In this document: positions 53,435 to 62,989 of the stretch, in pieces
Numbering within the stretch: position 1 is the first letter of the stretch
Layout: the number at the start of each line of letters is the position of its first letter
Assembly (NCBI GenBank): GCA_963797185.1
Contig: CAWCON010000003.1
Location: 482,361-546,360, forward strand
Direction of reading: 5' to 3'
Length of the DNA stretch: 64,000 nt
Origin: CAWCON01 sp963797185
Lineage (GTDB): Bacteria > Patescibacteriota > Saccharimonadia > Saccharimonadales > UBA4665
The notes under the pieces: model-generated
Database searches by the model: none
What the model was told of the DNA's origin: nothing
Seen by the model: only the letters and a program-made list of their open reading frames with translations
Position numbers and translations under genes: made by a program

Positions 53435-55471
53435 CTAATTTAGATTGGTAACTGCCCTAAGGGATTCTACTTTTTCTGAAAGCTCCTTATATTGTAACAG
53501 ATTGTTTTCGTCGCGTAAGAATACTTCTGCTGCTCGACGAGCCGATCGAATAAGCGATAGATCATTAAGCTTTGCGATACGTAAATCAAGCTGACCGTGC
53601 TGCACCTTACCATAAATTGCTCCAGGACCTCTCAGTTTCAAGTCAAGTTCAGCCAACTCGAACCCATCATGTGACTTTTCGAGTGCTTTTAATCGACTGA
53701 GTGGTGTTGAACTTTGACTTGTCATCAAGTAACAGTAACCCTGGTATTTGCTTCTGCCAACACGTCCTCTGAGCTGGTGCAACTGTGTTAAACCAAACCT
53801 TTCTGAAGATTCAATCAGCATAACTGTTGCGTTAGGAACATCCACCCCAACTTCAATAACCGTCGTCGCGACGAGGATATCATATTTAGACTTTAAAAAA
53901 TCTTCCATGATTTTATTCTTCTCGATCGCCTTCATCTTGCCGTGCAGTAAGGCGACCCGGCGATCTTTAAAATCCTTCTTAGACAATTGGCTATACACTG
54001 ACTCCGCCGAACTCACCGATAACTTATCAGAATCTTCAATAACAGGACAAACAACAAACATTTGCCTTCCCTTATCAAGTTCAATACTTATTTTTTTATA
54101 AAGTTGAGCTCTCGAGTTAGGTGAAACAATTTCAGTAATAACTGGTTTTCGATTAGTAGGTTTAGTATCCAAGATAGATATATCAAGCTCACCATATAAT
54201 GTCAGTGCCAGCGTACGCGGGATTGGGGTAGCAGTTAAACTGAGTACGTGCGGCATATGACCAGCTTTCGCCATTAAAACACTGCGTTGATCAACGCCGA
54301 AACGATGCTGCTCGTCAATAATAATCAACGCCAGTTTTGGCAGAGCAACTTTCTCTTGGAGAAGAGCCTGAGTGCCAATAATCAGCTGTGCTTTACCACT
54401 CCTAATGGCTTCGTGTGCTTTACTTTTTTGAATAGTAGACATATTTCCACTTAATATGTCGACTACATGCTGTAATTTGAGTGGCTCCAGCAACTTATAG
54501 ATAGTGTCTGCATGCTGATGAGCAAGAATTTGCGTTGGTGCCATAATTGCAGCCTGATAGCCTTGTTGAATAACCATTAAAGCAGCCATGGCCGCAACTA
54601 CTGTTTTGCCTGAGCCAACGTCACCCTCTACTAACCTGTTCATGGGATGTTGTTTTTCAAGGTCTTTATAAATTTGCCAGACCACTCTCCGTTGGGCGTC
54701 AGTGAGCGCAAACGGCAGACTCTTAACAAAATCTGCAGCAAGCTGCTGTTTAAACGGAATGAGTAACGCATGCTCTTGTTGAATTTCTCGCTTGTTAATT
54801 AACCCAGCAAGACTAAGAGCAAACACTTCTTCAAATCCGAGTCGTCGTTGAGCTTCAGCCAAGTGTTGAGCTGAGTCAGGAAAATGTACAGCTAAGGTTG
54901 CCTCCGGTCGAGACAGTAATTTTTGTTGTGTTATTAGCCAGTCTGGAAGTGTTTCCGGCAACTGTTCGATTAATGGAACGATACCACGTATAAGCTTACG
55001 AATTTGATACGAGCTCAAATCTTTTGTCTCACGATAGCGTGGGATTATACGAGCAGTATTAACAGGAAAATTACTGACCAACTCAACGTTAGGGTTCATA
55101 ATAGATAATCGTTGGTAACTTAATTCAAACTTTCCGGAGATATAATACTCGACTCCTTTTTTTAAAGCATCGGCACGATACGGTTGATTAAACCAGACCA
55201 ACCTCACGCTACCAGTCGAATCACTAGCCACTGCTTCAGTAATATGAATCCCTCGACGAACATAACGGCCCTTCGCCTGTTTAATCGAGGCTTTAATAGT
55301 GACAATGCCCGGTTTGATAGCAACGATATTGGTAATAATTGAGTAATCGTCATAATGACGTGGAAAATATTCGATTAGTTGAATAACTGTATCAATACCA
55401 AGCCGATGAAATTTTTTACCCAGCTCGGGTCCAACACCCTTTAATTCAGTTACATTAGTTTCAGGCGTCAT
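53435..55471 (-). CDS. recG: ATP-dependent DNA helicase RecG
   Basis: Branch-migration helicase that remodels stalled forks and recombination junctions; 678 residues. The wedge/OB domain at the N-terminus begins TELKGVGPELGKKFHRLGID. Helicase motifs follow: I NRLVEGDVGSGKTVVAAMAA (about 279-298), II LIIIDEQHRFGVDQ (about 383-396, DEQH), III LSLTATPIPRTLA, and VI TQLHQLRGRVGRSKYQGYCY. The C-terminal LKLRGPGAIYGKVQHG is usual. It lies 7 nt ahead of the phospholipase-like gene on the same strand. Confidence 0.96.
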   Translation of the reverse strand: MTPETNVTELKGVGPELGKKFHRLGIDTVIQLIEYFPRHYDDYSIITNIVAIKPGIVTIKASIKQAKGRYVRRGIHITEAVASDSTGSVRLVWFNQPYRADALKKGVEYYISGKFELSYQRLSIMNPNVELVSNFPVNTARIIPRYRETKDLSSYQIRKLIRGIVPLIEQLPETLPDWLITQQKLLSRPEATLAVHFPDSAQHLAEAQRRLGFEEVFALSLAGLINKREIQQEHALLIPFKQQLAADFVKSLPFALTDAQRRVVWQIYKDLEKQHPMNRLVEGDVGSGKTVVAAMAALMVIQQGYQAAIMAPTQILAHQHADTIYKLLEPLKLQHVVDILSGNMSTIQKSKAHEAIRSGKAQLIIGTQALLQEKVALPKLALIIIDEQHRFGVDQRSVLMAKAGHMPHVLSLTATPIPRTLALTLYGELDISILDTKPTNRKPVITEIVSPNSRAQLYKKISIELDKGRQMFVVCPVIEDSDKLSVSSAESVYSQLSKKDFKDRRVALLHGKMKAIEKNKIMEDFLKSKYDILVATTVIEVGVDVPNATVMLIESSERFGLTQLHQLRGRVGRSKYQGYCYLMTSQSSTPLSRLKALEKSHDGFELAELDLKLRGPGAIYGKVQHGQLDLRIAKLNDLSLIRSARRAAEVFLRDENNLLQYKELSEKVESLRAVTNLN

Positions 55472-55520
55472 TCTAAGCCACGTTGCCGGTCTCTCGGTAA
55501 GACAATACCGTCTGCACCAG

Positions 55521-56777
55521 CTAGTTACCGTACCGAATCAATGCAAAGTTATTCTTGCCGACTTTTAGGAGGTTATTCCCATGAGAAAGCTTCATATCAG
55601 CAACCGATGAGAGTTTTTGACCGTTAATCGAAACAGCCCCAGCCACAATCAAACGATTAGCCTCTGAGTTTGATGACGCAATTTTTGCCTGACATATAAT
55701 TCCCGGTAGAGAAAGCTTACTGTCAGACTTAACAGTAATAAGCTCACCTTCTAATATACTTATGTCACTCTGGTTTAATTTCTCAAAATCACCTTCACCA
55801 AACAATACAGCCGTAACTTTTTTGACGGCCTCTGCTCTTTCACTACCATGAACCAGTTTAGTGACTTCGTCAGCTAAGGTTTTTTGCAAGAGACGAGAGG
55901 AACGGTTATGGTTAAACTGCTCGATTAAATTGACTACTTCCTCTTTGCTAAGTTCAGTAAATACCTTTAAGTAGTCTTCGGCGTGTTCATCTTCAACATT
56001 TAACCAAAATTGATAAAACTTAAATGGAGACGTTTTGGCAGGATCAAGCCAAACCGTACCTTCTTCGCTTTTACCGAACTTTCTACCGGTGGCTTTGTCG
56101 ATTATTAATGGCTGCGTTATGACATGCACATCAGCCTCACGCATACGACGAATAAGCGACACACCCGACAGACAATTCCCCCACTGATCAGATCCACCAA
56201 GTTGCAGGGTACACTGGTATGTATCGTATAAATGAAGAAAATCCATGCCTTGAAGAATCGTATAGCTAAACTCTGCGTAACTTATACCAGATTGTTTATC
56301 CCCTAACCGCGTTGCTATATAGTCACGCTGAATTAGTTCAGTCATACTAAAGTGTTTCCCGATGTCACGGAGAAATTGCACGACTGTTAAATGCCGTGTC
56401 CAATCAAGGTTATTAACAAGTTGGAAAGGTCTATCCTTAAATATAACTTTGAATTGCTCCTCAGCCTGCTTAACATTGTGTGCAATACTGTCTTCGCTTT
56501 GAAGCTGCCGCTCAATCTCTTTACCGCCCGGATCGCCAATCAAGCTTGTGGCACCGCCCGCGAGAATAATTGCTTTGTGCCCATGTCGTATAAAACAACG
56601 ATCAAGCATCATAGCGGCAAGATTGCCTATTGCCTGCGAGTCTGCCGAAGCATCATAACCATGATAAAAAGTCCATGTGGTCTTATCCAACACTGTTAAA
56701 TCAGCCAGTGTCGTTTGTTTAATAAATCCCCGCCACTTCAATTCTTCGGATAGGGTCATCTTTCCACTCATTGGCAT
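55521..56777 (-). CDS. tyrS: Tyrosine--tRNA ligase
   Basis: Class I synthetase charging tRNA-Tyr; 418 residues including an S4 RNA-binding domain (about 350-415, SINGQKLSSVADMKLSHGNN). The specificity region is YHGYDASADSQAIGNLAAMM (about 38-57), the tyrosine site YTILQGMDFLHL with QLGGSDQWGN, and the KMSKS motif as GRKFGKSEEGTVWLD. The HIGH motif reads AIGN, having lost both histidines. ATG 56777 lies 1 nt after a TATAAT; transcription from that box would start near 56771, so ATG 56771 or 56762 is the more likely start of a leaderless message. Confidence 0.93.
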   Translation of the reverse strand: MPMSGKMTLSEELKWRGFIKQTTLADLTVLDKTTWTFYHGYDASADSQAIGNLAAMMLDRCFIRHGHKAIILAGGATSLIGDPGGKEIERQLQSEDSIAHNVKQAEEQFKVIFKDRPFQLVNNLDWTRHLTVVQFLRDIGKHFSMTELIQRDYIATRLGDKQSGISYAEFSYTILQGMDFLHLYDTYQCTLQLGGSDQWGNCLSGVSLIRRMREADVHVITQPLIIDKATGRKFGKSEEGTVWLDPAKTSPFKFYQFWLNVEDEHAEDYLKVFTELSKEEVVNLIEQFNHNRSSRLLQKTLADEVTKLVHGSERAEAVKKVTAVLFGEGDFEKLNQSDISILEGELITVKSDSKLSLPGIICQAKIASSNSEANRLIVAGAVSINGQKLSSVADMKLSHGNNLLKVGKNNFALIRYGN

Positions 56778-56778
56778 T

Positions 56779-56784
56779 ATTATA
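56779..56784 (-). promoter_or_regulatory. tyrS: -10 box of tyrS, leaderless arrangement
   Basis: TATAAT, then A, then ATGCCAATGAG on the minus strand. The expected start of transcription falls on the second ATG (56771). Confidence 0.55.
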
Positions 56785-56867
56785 ACCTATCCTTTTTAAA
56801 GCCAAATATTAACTGAAGATAAACGAAAAAAGAACCCGCTAATTTAACGTTGTTTGTGGCTAAACTT

Positions 56868-56876
56868 TGCTATAAT
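56868..56876 (+). promoter_or_regulatory. Extended -10 promoter of the class A PBP gene
   Basis: TGCTATAAT, about 45 nt before ATG 56921, followed by AAAAGGAA as ribosome site. Confidence 0.65.
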
Positions 56877-56920
56877 AACCGGTATCAGAAGTGAGAAACG
56901 GGAGTAAAAAGGAATAACGA

Positions 56921-58063
56921 ATGAGTGATGCTCAAAAACGTGGTGGGCGCCGTAACCGTAGCGGTAAGAGCAGCCTCACAACTCGTAGCGGCGCTACGCT
57001 TAAAGTTAATCGTTCGTTGACGGACAAGATTAAAGCTCGACGAGATAATCGAGTCAGAAGACGAGCCACACGCCTAGCAACACTTCCAAAATCTCGCGTT
57101 AAAAGAATGCTCTTTAGGCTCCACCCAAAACATCTCGCGGCATATTGGTTCAGTCGAGATGGTCTTATAATGGGGTTAAAGTTACTCGGGGTAGGAATTG
57201 TTGTTCTGTTTGTTGTTTTAGTCGGTCTATTTGCGTACTTTAGAAAAGACTTGCCAAACCTTACCAACATTACTGGCGGCAATTTAAGTGGCAGTATCAG
57301 TTACTATGATCGCACTGGGACTGTTCTTTTGTGGCAAGATTATGACGCCGTTAAGCGCGTAGCTGTTCCCAGCAACCAAATCTCTCCCTATATGAAGGAT
57401 GCAACTGTTGCCATTGAAGACAAGAATTTCTATCACGAGGGAGCCATCAGTGTCTCTGGAATTGCTCGAGCTGGACTTCATGACGTTTTTGGAGGCAGCG
57501 GCGGCGGCTTACAGGGTGCTTCAACGATTACCGAACAAGTAGTAAAGCTGAATGAAAACTGGATTGGTAGTCGTTCCATCAGTACAAAAGTAAAGGAAAT
57601 TATCCTAGCTGTTGACCTCGAACGAGAATATTCGAAGAATGATATTTTAACTGGGTACTTAAACGTCGCTCCTTATGGTGGTGTCGATTACGGTGTCCAG
57701 GCTGCAGCTCAAGACTATTTTGGAGAGAATGCCAACCAGCTTGACCTTGCACAATCGGCTATGCTAGCGGCCATACCGCAATCACCCAGTTATTATTCGC
57801 CATATAGTGATCCACAATATAATCCCTCAGCCAGTACCGACGAATTTGGTCAACAGGCGCTTATTGCTCGACAACAATATATCCTTGATCTAATGGTCAA
57901 GCAGCATTACATAACTCAAGCGCAAGCTGATACTGCTAAACAAGAAAACATTTTGGCAGAGATTCATCCACTACAATCAAAGTATTCAGGCATCCAGGAT
58001 CCTTATTTCGTATTAGCCGCTAAGCAACAACTCGACAACACTTATACGTGCAGCTACGGTTAA
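56921..58063 (+). CDS. Class A penicillin-binding protein, N-terminal (glycosyltransferase) part
   Basis: Residues 1-380 of a bifunctional peptidoglycan synthase. A strongly basic cytoplasmic tail (1-80) precedes one membrane helix (about 85-108) and the GT51 domain: VAIEDKNFYHEGAISVSGIA (catalytic Glu) and GGLQGASTITEQVVKLNEN, then EREYSKNDILTGYLNVAPYG. The frame closes at 58063 in a stop created by a +1 indel near 58050 (LDNTYTC...). The reading then passes in a second frame (AATVNRGGWKVITTLNVP) and returns to the first by a -1 near 58105. Thus 56921-59923 is in phase and was one gene of about 1000 residues. Confidence 0.88.
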   Translation: MSDAQKRGGRRNRSGKSSLTTRSGATLKVNRSLTDKIKARRDNRVRRRATRLATLPKSRVKRMLFRLHPKHLAAYWFSRDGLIMGLKLLGVGIVVLFVVLVGLFAYFRKDLPNLTNITGGNLSGSISYYDRTGTVLLWQDYDAVKRVAVPSNQISPYMKDATVAIEDKNFYHEGAISVSGIARAGLHDVFGGSGGGLQGASTITEQVVKLNENWIGSRSISTKVKEIILAVDLEREYSKNDILTGYLNVAPYGGVDYGVQAAAQDYFGENANQLDLAQSAMLAAIPQSPSYYSPYSDPQYNPSASTDEFGQQALIARQQYILDLMVKQHYITQAQADTAKQENILAEIHPLQSKYSGIQDPYFVLAAKQQLDNTYTCSYG

Positions 58064-58177
58064 TCGTGGTGGTTGGAAAGTTATTACTACTCTTAATGTC
58101 CCTTACAAAATCTTGCTAACAGCCTTGTCGCAAAAAATCTGCCACTTGTTGAGAGAAATCATGGAGATGAAGAGGCC

Positions 58178-59923
58178 ATGGTCGCAGAAGACGTAAAGAC
58201 AGGACAAGTAGCTGCACTTGTCGGAGGAGTTGATTTTAGTAATCCGGATTATGGGCAAATTAATTACGCCGAAACGCCCATACCGCCAGGCTCGAGTTTC
58301 AAACCTTACGATTACTCAACCCTAATTAATGATACTGATAATGTTGGTGCAGGATCTTTGCTCTATGACGTAAGGCAGCCACTACCTGGCTATCCGTGTA
58401 CGACCGGTAGCTTACAACCTTTCCAGGGGGGAAACTGCCTAGAAGATTACGACTTCCTCTTCCCCGGCGCTGAAGAACTACGTTATGCGCTTGCCGGCTC
58501 CCGAAATGTTCCGGCGGTCAAAGCAATGTTATCAGTTATCCCAAACAAACAGTGTGAAGCAAATATGTTATCTGGCTGTGTACCATCTATTAATAAAGTC
58601 ATTTCAACCGCTGACTCTATGATGGATGTTCCTAATGCTTACCAATGCTATTCCAACACCGCCCTGACTGATCCAACACAATGTTATTCCTCATCCGCTA
58701 TTGGTGACGGTGCCTATACCACAATAGCCGACCACGCAAACGGATTAGCAACACTAGCAAGAATGGGACAAGCAATTCCACAAACTCTTATCCTTAAAAT
58801 AACCAACTCCGATAACGACGTTATATATAATTGGACGCAGCCGAAGCCAACCCAGGTTATTCAACCAGACACCGCATATATCATCAATAACATACTTGAT
58901 GATCCCGACGCATCGTACTTGCCAGCATCCCAAAAATTTCAGTCATATGATGGATGGAACATCGCTGTTAAAACAGGAACGACCAATAACGAATATGATG
59001 CTCTCATGACAGCCTGGACAACACAGTATTCAGTTGTTAGCTGGGTAGGCTATCATGACCGAAACGTTGCCCTCACTGCTGGATTATCCGAAACAATTAC
59101 CGAGCCATTAACGCGTACCTTCATGCAAGACGCCCTCAGTATGCTCAACGAAAAACCAGTCAATTGGGTACAACCTTCGGACATTAAAGTTCTGCCGGCC
59201 TATAAACAGACGAAACATATCGACTATGGTGACGTTGAACCAGGCCCAAGCACCGACTTATATCCTTCATGGTACACGGGATTAGCGGCCAGTGATGGCA
59301 GCAAAACTCAGTCAGAGACAATTGATAAAGTCTCAGGCAATTTAGCAACAAACTGTACCCCAACACTTGCCAAAGAAACAAGCGTAAGCTCAGATGGAAG
59401 TGAATTCTCTGCCGATATCTTCTGGCCGATTAACCAAACTTCTTCCTCTTCAACTTCGACTATAACTGCAAGTGATACTGTCCACAATTGTAGTGACAGT
59501 CCTCCGTCAGTTACTCTGACAGTCACCGACCTTGACCCTACCGATCCTTCACCTTCTAATAATTGTAACGGTAGCTGTACGATTACGATTACTGTCAGCC
59601 AGGGTACACACCCACTGAGTGATCCCACTAATTACCCTCAATTCCCGGGAACGGTTAATTTCAGTGTTAACGGTCAGCAAGTCCAAACATTTGACGTCGA
59701 TAATATAGCCGGTGCTGATTGCTCATCTCAGTCACCACCCAATAACTGTACGATCTCATTTACCTATACCCCAACAGCAACAGGCAGTGAAAGTTTCAGC
59801 GCCCAAGTAATAGATAGTGTCCTGTATCAAAACACTAATTCGGCTACCGTCACCACCACCGCACCGTCAAACTCAACCTCAAATCCAGCACCATCAAATT
59901 CACAAACAAGTGGTCAAGGTTAA
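58178..59923 (+). CDS. Class A penicillin-binding protein, C-terminal (transpeptidase) part
   Basis: Continuation of the gene at 56921, in the same reading phase after two compensating indels. The transpeptidase motifs are all present: SSFK in IPPGSSFKPYDYST (about 36 in this segment), SRN in YALAGSRNVPAVKAM (about 108), and KTG in WNIAVKTGTTNNEYD (about 269). The last 150 residues are a Ser/Thr/Pro-rich extension with Ig-like strands and Cys pairs (NNCNGSCTITITVSQG). The apparent start at 58178 is an internal Met, not a real translation start. It converges on the PIN-TRAM gene. Confidence 0.88.
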   Translation: MVAEDVKTGQVAALVGGVDFSNPDYGQINYAETPIPPGSSFKPYDYSTLINDTDNVGAGSLLYDVRQPLPGYPCTTGSLQPFQGGNCLEDYDFLFPGAEELRYALAGSRNVPAVKAMLSVIPNKQCEANMLSGCVPSINKVISTADSMMDVPNAYQCYSNTALTDPTQCYSSSAIGDGAYTTIADHANGLATLARMGQAIPQTLILKITNSDNDVIYNWTQPKPTQVIQPDTAYIINNILDDPDASYLPASQKFQSYDGWNIAVKTGTTNNEYDALMTAWTTQYSVVSWVGYHDRNVALTAGLSETITEPLTRTFMQDALSMLNEKPVNWVQPSDIKVLPAYKQTKHIDYGDVEPGPSTDLYPSWYTGLAASDGSKTQSETIDKVSGNLATNCTPTLAKETSVSSDGSEFSADIFWPINQTSSSSTSTITASDTVHNCSDSPPSVTLTVTDLDPTDPSPSNNCNGSCTITITVSQGTHPLSDPTNYPQFPGTVNFSVNGQQVQTFDVDNIAGADCSSQSPPNNCTISFTYTPTATGSESFSAQVIDSVLYQNTNSATVTTTAPSNSTSNPAPSNSQTSGQG

Positions 59924-59947
59924 TAAGAATTTAGCTCGAAATTTGTA

Positions 59948-60745
59948 CTAGGCTAATTTCTTTGATCTAGCTCGTTGAGCCTGACGTAAGCGTGATTGGA
60001 CTGAACTCACCTGAGCTGTTGTTTGCGTCTTTCTCGGTTTAGCTACCCGAACCACTCCGTGCTTACTATGAGCAAAGACCATCTTTCCAGATACAGTTTG
60101 ATGTATCTTATCAACCAGAACATCCAGTCGTTTTCCAATATCACCCGCAGCATTATCAATAACAATCATCGTCCCATCCTCAAGGTAGCCTACTCCCTGG
60201 TCAGGATTACTACCCTTTTGGATAACCTCTACTGATATTTCTTCGCCAGGCAGATTAACGGGCCGCAGTACCTGAGCAAGTTCGTTGATATTGATCACTT
60301 CAATTCCTTCAAGAGATGCAACTTTCTGTAAGTTGTAATCCGTGGTATATAATCGGGCATGCAATTTTTTAGCTAAGGCAACGAGCTTGTCATCATTAGT
60401 GGAGATAGTTTGAAACATGCTGTGGTCAATACTGACGTGTGCTGACGAGTCAGTTTGTAATTGCTTAGCAACATCAAGTCCGTAACGGGCACGCTCTCGT
60501 TTATGAGCATCCTGCCCATCGGCCAGTAATTGTAACTCACTTAAAATAAACTGCGGAATAACAAGTTCATCTCCAAGGAAACCAGCTTTTATGACTGCCG
60601 TTATTCGCCCATCAATGAGAGAACAGCTATCAAGCAGTAATCGGTGTTTTGATTTAGGAAGTGTTAACTGCATATGAACAACACCCTGCTGTCTTAGGAG
60701 TAGCCAAATAATTAATAAAAGTAAAACTATCATGATCCATGTCAT
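59948..60745 (-). CDS. PIN-TRAM domain protein (YacL-like)
   Basis: 265 residues. One N-terminal membrane helix (about 2-18) is followed by a PIN domain with the acidic residues in LLLDSCSLIDGRITAVIKAG (about 35-54), ELVIPQFILSELQLLADG, TNDDKLVALAKKL and LYTTDYNLQKVASLEGI. A TRAM-type domain follows (about 170-235, VEVIQKGSNPDQGVGYLEDG) and a basic C-terminal tail. Homologues of YacL are short: the usual four-helix N-terminus is reduced to one helix. A nuclease or RNA-binding role is likely. It is 6 nt after radA. Confidence 0.85.
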   Translation of the reverse strand: MTWIMIVLLLLIIWLLLRQQGVVHMQLTLPKSKHRLLLDSCSLIDGRITAVIKAGFLGDELVIPQFILSELQLLADGQDAHKRERARYGLDVAKQLQTDSSAHVSIDHSMFQTISTNDDKLVALAKKLHARLYTTDYNLQKVASLEGIEVININELAQVLRPVNLPGEEISVEVIQKGSNPDQGVGYLEDGTMIVIDNAAGDIGKRLDVLVDKIHQTVSGKMVFAHSKHGVVRVAKPRKTQTTAQVSSVQSRLRQAQRARSKKLA

Positions 60746-60751
60746 CGCTAT

Positions 60752-62116
60752 CTACTCCGTATCCTTACTTAAAAAACTATTGAGAGCTTCTCTAACAGTT
60801 CTAACTGGTCGATAATCCAAAGAGTTAGTTTCCGGCTTTGTGTTCGGTGGTCCTATAACAGTTTTAAATGCCAACTTCTTGGCTTCGTTAATACGCTTCT
60901 CGGCAAAACTGACATGACGAATCTCGCCAGATAATCCAACCTCCCCAAAAACAACTGCGTTTGGATCAAGCCGTAGACCTTTAGCGGCAGAGCCAATTGC
61001 CATACACACAGCTAGATCAGCAGCCGGATCGTTTAAGTGTATGCCGCCAACAATATTGACGTAGATGTCTTTGTCGGACAACATCAATTTGGTGCGGCGC
61101 TCTAAGACAGCAACCAGAAGGTTGATGCGGTTAAGGTCAATACCACTCGCTGCTCGTTTTGGGTAGCCATAGCCGCTCTTATTAACCAATGCTTGAACCT
61201 CTACCAGCAACGAACGACTACCTTCAATGGTTCCAAGCACAATTGACCCATCACTTACCTGTCGCTCTGCCAGTAAAGCGGCTGATGGGTTTAAGACCGG
61301 TTTCATGCCATGGTCTCCCATTTCGAAAATCCCAGCTTCAGTAGTAGCCCCAAAACGATTTTTACTAGAACGCAGTACCTTGAAACCTCCGTAAGTATCA
61401 CCTTCTAACTGCAATACAACGTCGACGATGTGCTCAAGAATTTTAGGGCCCGCAATCGACCCTTCTTTTGTAACATGCCCAGCCATAATAACGGCAGTAC
61501 CACTTTGTTTAGCTGCAGCCATGACAATTTGCGTACTACCCGATATCTGGCTGACACTCCCCGCCGCAGAAGCAATGTCATCATTGCTCAGCGTTTGAAT
61601 TGAATCAATAATTACAACCTTGTAGTCCCCACTCGCAATAGCTGCAGCAACTTCATTAGTGTCCGTACTAGCAGCCAATTGAAGGCTTTTATTAACAATA
61701 CCGATCCGTTTTGCTCGAACAGCTACCTGTTGAATAGACTCTTCGCCACTACTGTAGAGCACCGGTACAATCTTTGATAGTCCATCTGCCATTTGCAGTA
61801 ATAATGTACTCTTGCCAATACCCGGTTGACCAGCCATTAAGATGACACTGCCGGGTACAATTCCGCCACCAAGCACAACGTCAACCTCTTTTAGTCCAGA
61901 TGCATATCGTTCCTGACGATCACTGAGTGCGGTACTCATTAAAACCGCTGACAATGATCGGTTTTTATTGCTGCCTTTAGTACTGCTGACAGCTTGTACA
62001 ACAACTTCCTCGACTAAGGTGTTCCATTCTCCACAATTACTGCAGCGTCCTGCCCAGGCTAAATTAATAGCCCCACAATTACTGCAGACAAACCTGATTG
62101 CTGATTTCTTAGCCAT
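60752..62116 (-). CDS. radA: DNA repair protein RadA
   Basis: RecA-like branch-migration ATPase; 454 residues. A Cys4 zinc ribbon opens it (RFVCSNCGAINLAWAGRCSN then CGEW, about 8-31). Walker A is MAGQPGIGKSTLLLQMADG (about 93-111), the RadA signature KNRFG is in RSSKNRFGATTEAGIFEM, and the Lon-protease-like C-terminal domain has LLVAVLERRTKLMLSDKDIY and FGEVGLSGEIRHV. The intact zinc ribbon contrasts with its loss in LigA and RpoC. It is followed at 6 nt by the PIN-TRAM gene. Confidence 0.96.
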   Translation of the reverse strand: MAKKSAIRFVCSNCGAINLAWAGRCSNCGEWNTLVEEVVVQAVSSTKGSNKNRSLSAVLMSTALSDRQERYASGLKEVDVVLGGGIVPGSVILMAGQPGIGKSTLLLQMADGLSKIVPVLYSSGEESIQQVAVRAKRIGIVNKSLQLAASTDTNEVAAAIASGDYKVVIIDSIQTLSNDDIASAAGSVSQISGSTQIVMAAAKQSGTAVIMAGHVTKEGSIAGPKILEHIVDVVLQLEGDTYGGFKVLRSSKNRFGATTEAGIFEMGDHGMKPVLNPSAALLAERQVSDGSIVLGTIEGSRSLLVEVQALVNKSGYGYPKRAASGIDLNRINLLVAVLERRTKLMLSDKDIYVNIVGGIHLNDPAADLAVCMAIGSAAKGLRLDPNAVVFGEVGLSGEIRHVSFAEKRINEAKKLAFKTVIGPPNTKPETNSLDYRPVRTVREALNSFLSKDTE

Positions 62117-62152
62117 TGGTACTAAAAGTTTACCATGCTGGCAGCAACGGTC

Positions 62153-62917
62153 TTAGCGAATCGACTCCTTGCTCATAAAACTTTTTATACTTGAGATCGT
62201 GTCCATAAATTGAGCAGGAAAAACTATGGTGCTATTTTTGTCTGAAGCAATCTCCGTTAAGACTTGCAAGTTACGTAGCTGCAGGGCAATCGGGTGTTTA
62301 GAAATAACATCAGCCGCTTTCGCTAGTGCTGCGGCACTAAGTTCTTCACCCTCGGCTGCAATAATTTTTGCCCGTTTTTCTCGCTCGGCTTGAGCTCCAG
62401 CCGACATTGCACTCTGCATACTCAGCGGTAATTGAATGTCCTTAAGCTCAACCATGCTTACATACACTCCCCATTTCTCAGTCGTTTTATCAAGAATAGC
62501 TTTGATGGCGTCGTTAATTTTTACTGTTTGACTCAGGACATCATCTAGTGGGTTCTGGCCGACAATATTGCGGACTGTTGTTTGAGAGATCTGATAAATA
62601 GCTGACACTACGTTTTCGATTTCGACAACTGACTTTATTGGATCATCAACCTGATAATAGGCGACCGCAGCTACGTCAATTGAAACGTTGTCTTTAGTAA
62701 TGATCTTCTGTGAATCAACTGGCAAAGTAACGATCCGCATATTAATTTTTCGCAAATGATCAATGAACGGGATGATAAAACAAATTCCAGGTTCCTTAAC
62801 ATTGGTTCGAACCTTCCCTAATCGAAAAACAACACCCCGCTCGTACTGATTAATAATTCGAAAACTCGATGCAGTCAGAATAATAATGACGAATACAAGA
62901 ATAACCAAAAATCCCAT
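62153..62917 (-). CDS. SPFH/stomatin-like membrane protease-subunit-type protein
   Basis: 254 residues. One N-terminal helix (about 2-20) is followed by the SPFH domain: RIINQYERGVVFRLGKVRTN, GICFIIPFIDHLRKINMRIV, LPVDSQKIITKDNVSIDVAA, VENVVSAIYQISQTTVRNIV and AEREKRAKIIAAEGEELSAA (coiled-coil end). This is a slipin-type scaffold of membrane microdomains; the usual NfeD partner is not next to it. It is 37 nt upstream of radA on the same strand. Confidence 0.9.
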   Translation of the reverse strand: MGFLVILVFVIIILTASSFRIINQYERGVVFRLGKVRTNVKEPGICFIIPFIDHLRKINMRIVTLPVDSQKIITKDNVSIDVAAVAYYQVDDPIKSVVEIENVVSAIYQISQTTVRNIVGQNPLDDVLSQTVKINDAIKAILDKTTEKWGVYVSMVELKDIQLPLSMQSAMSAGAQAEREKRAKIIAAEGEELSAAALAKAADVISKHPIALQLRNLQVLTEIASDKNSTIVFPAQFMDTISSIKSFMSKESIR

Positions 62918-62989
62918 AACAATCTCCTTATAATCTTAGTATCTACTTTCGCAGTAAAATCGCAAGGAGTTTATAGTAAAGTGCTCTGA

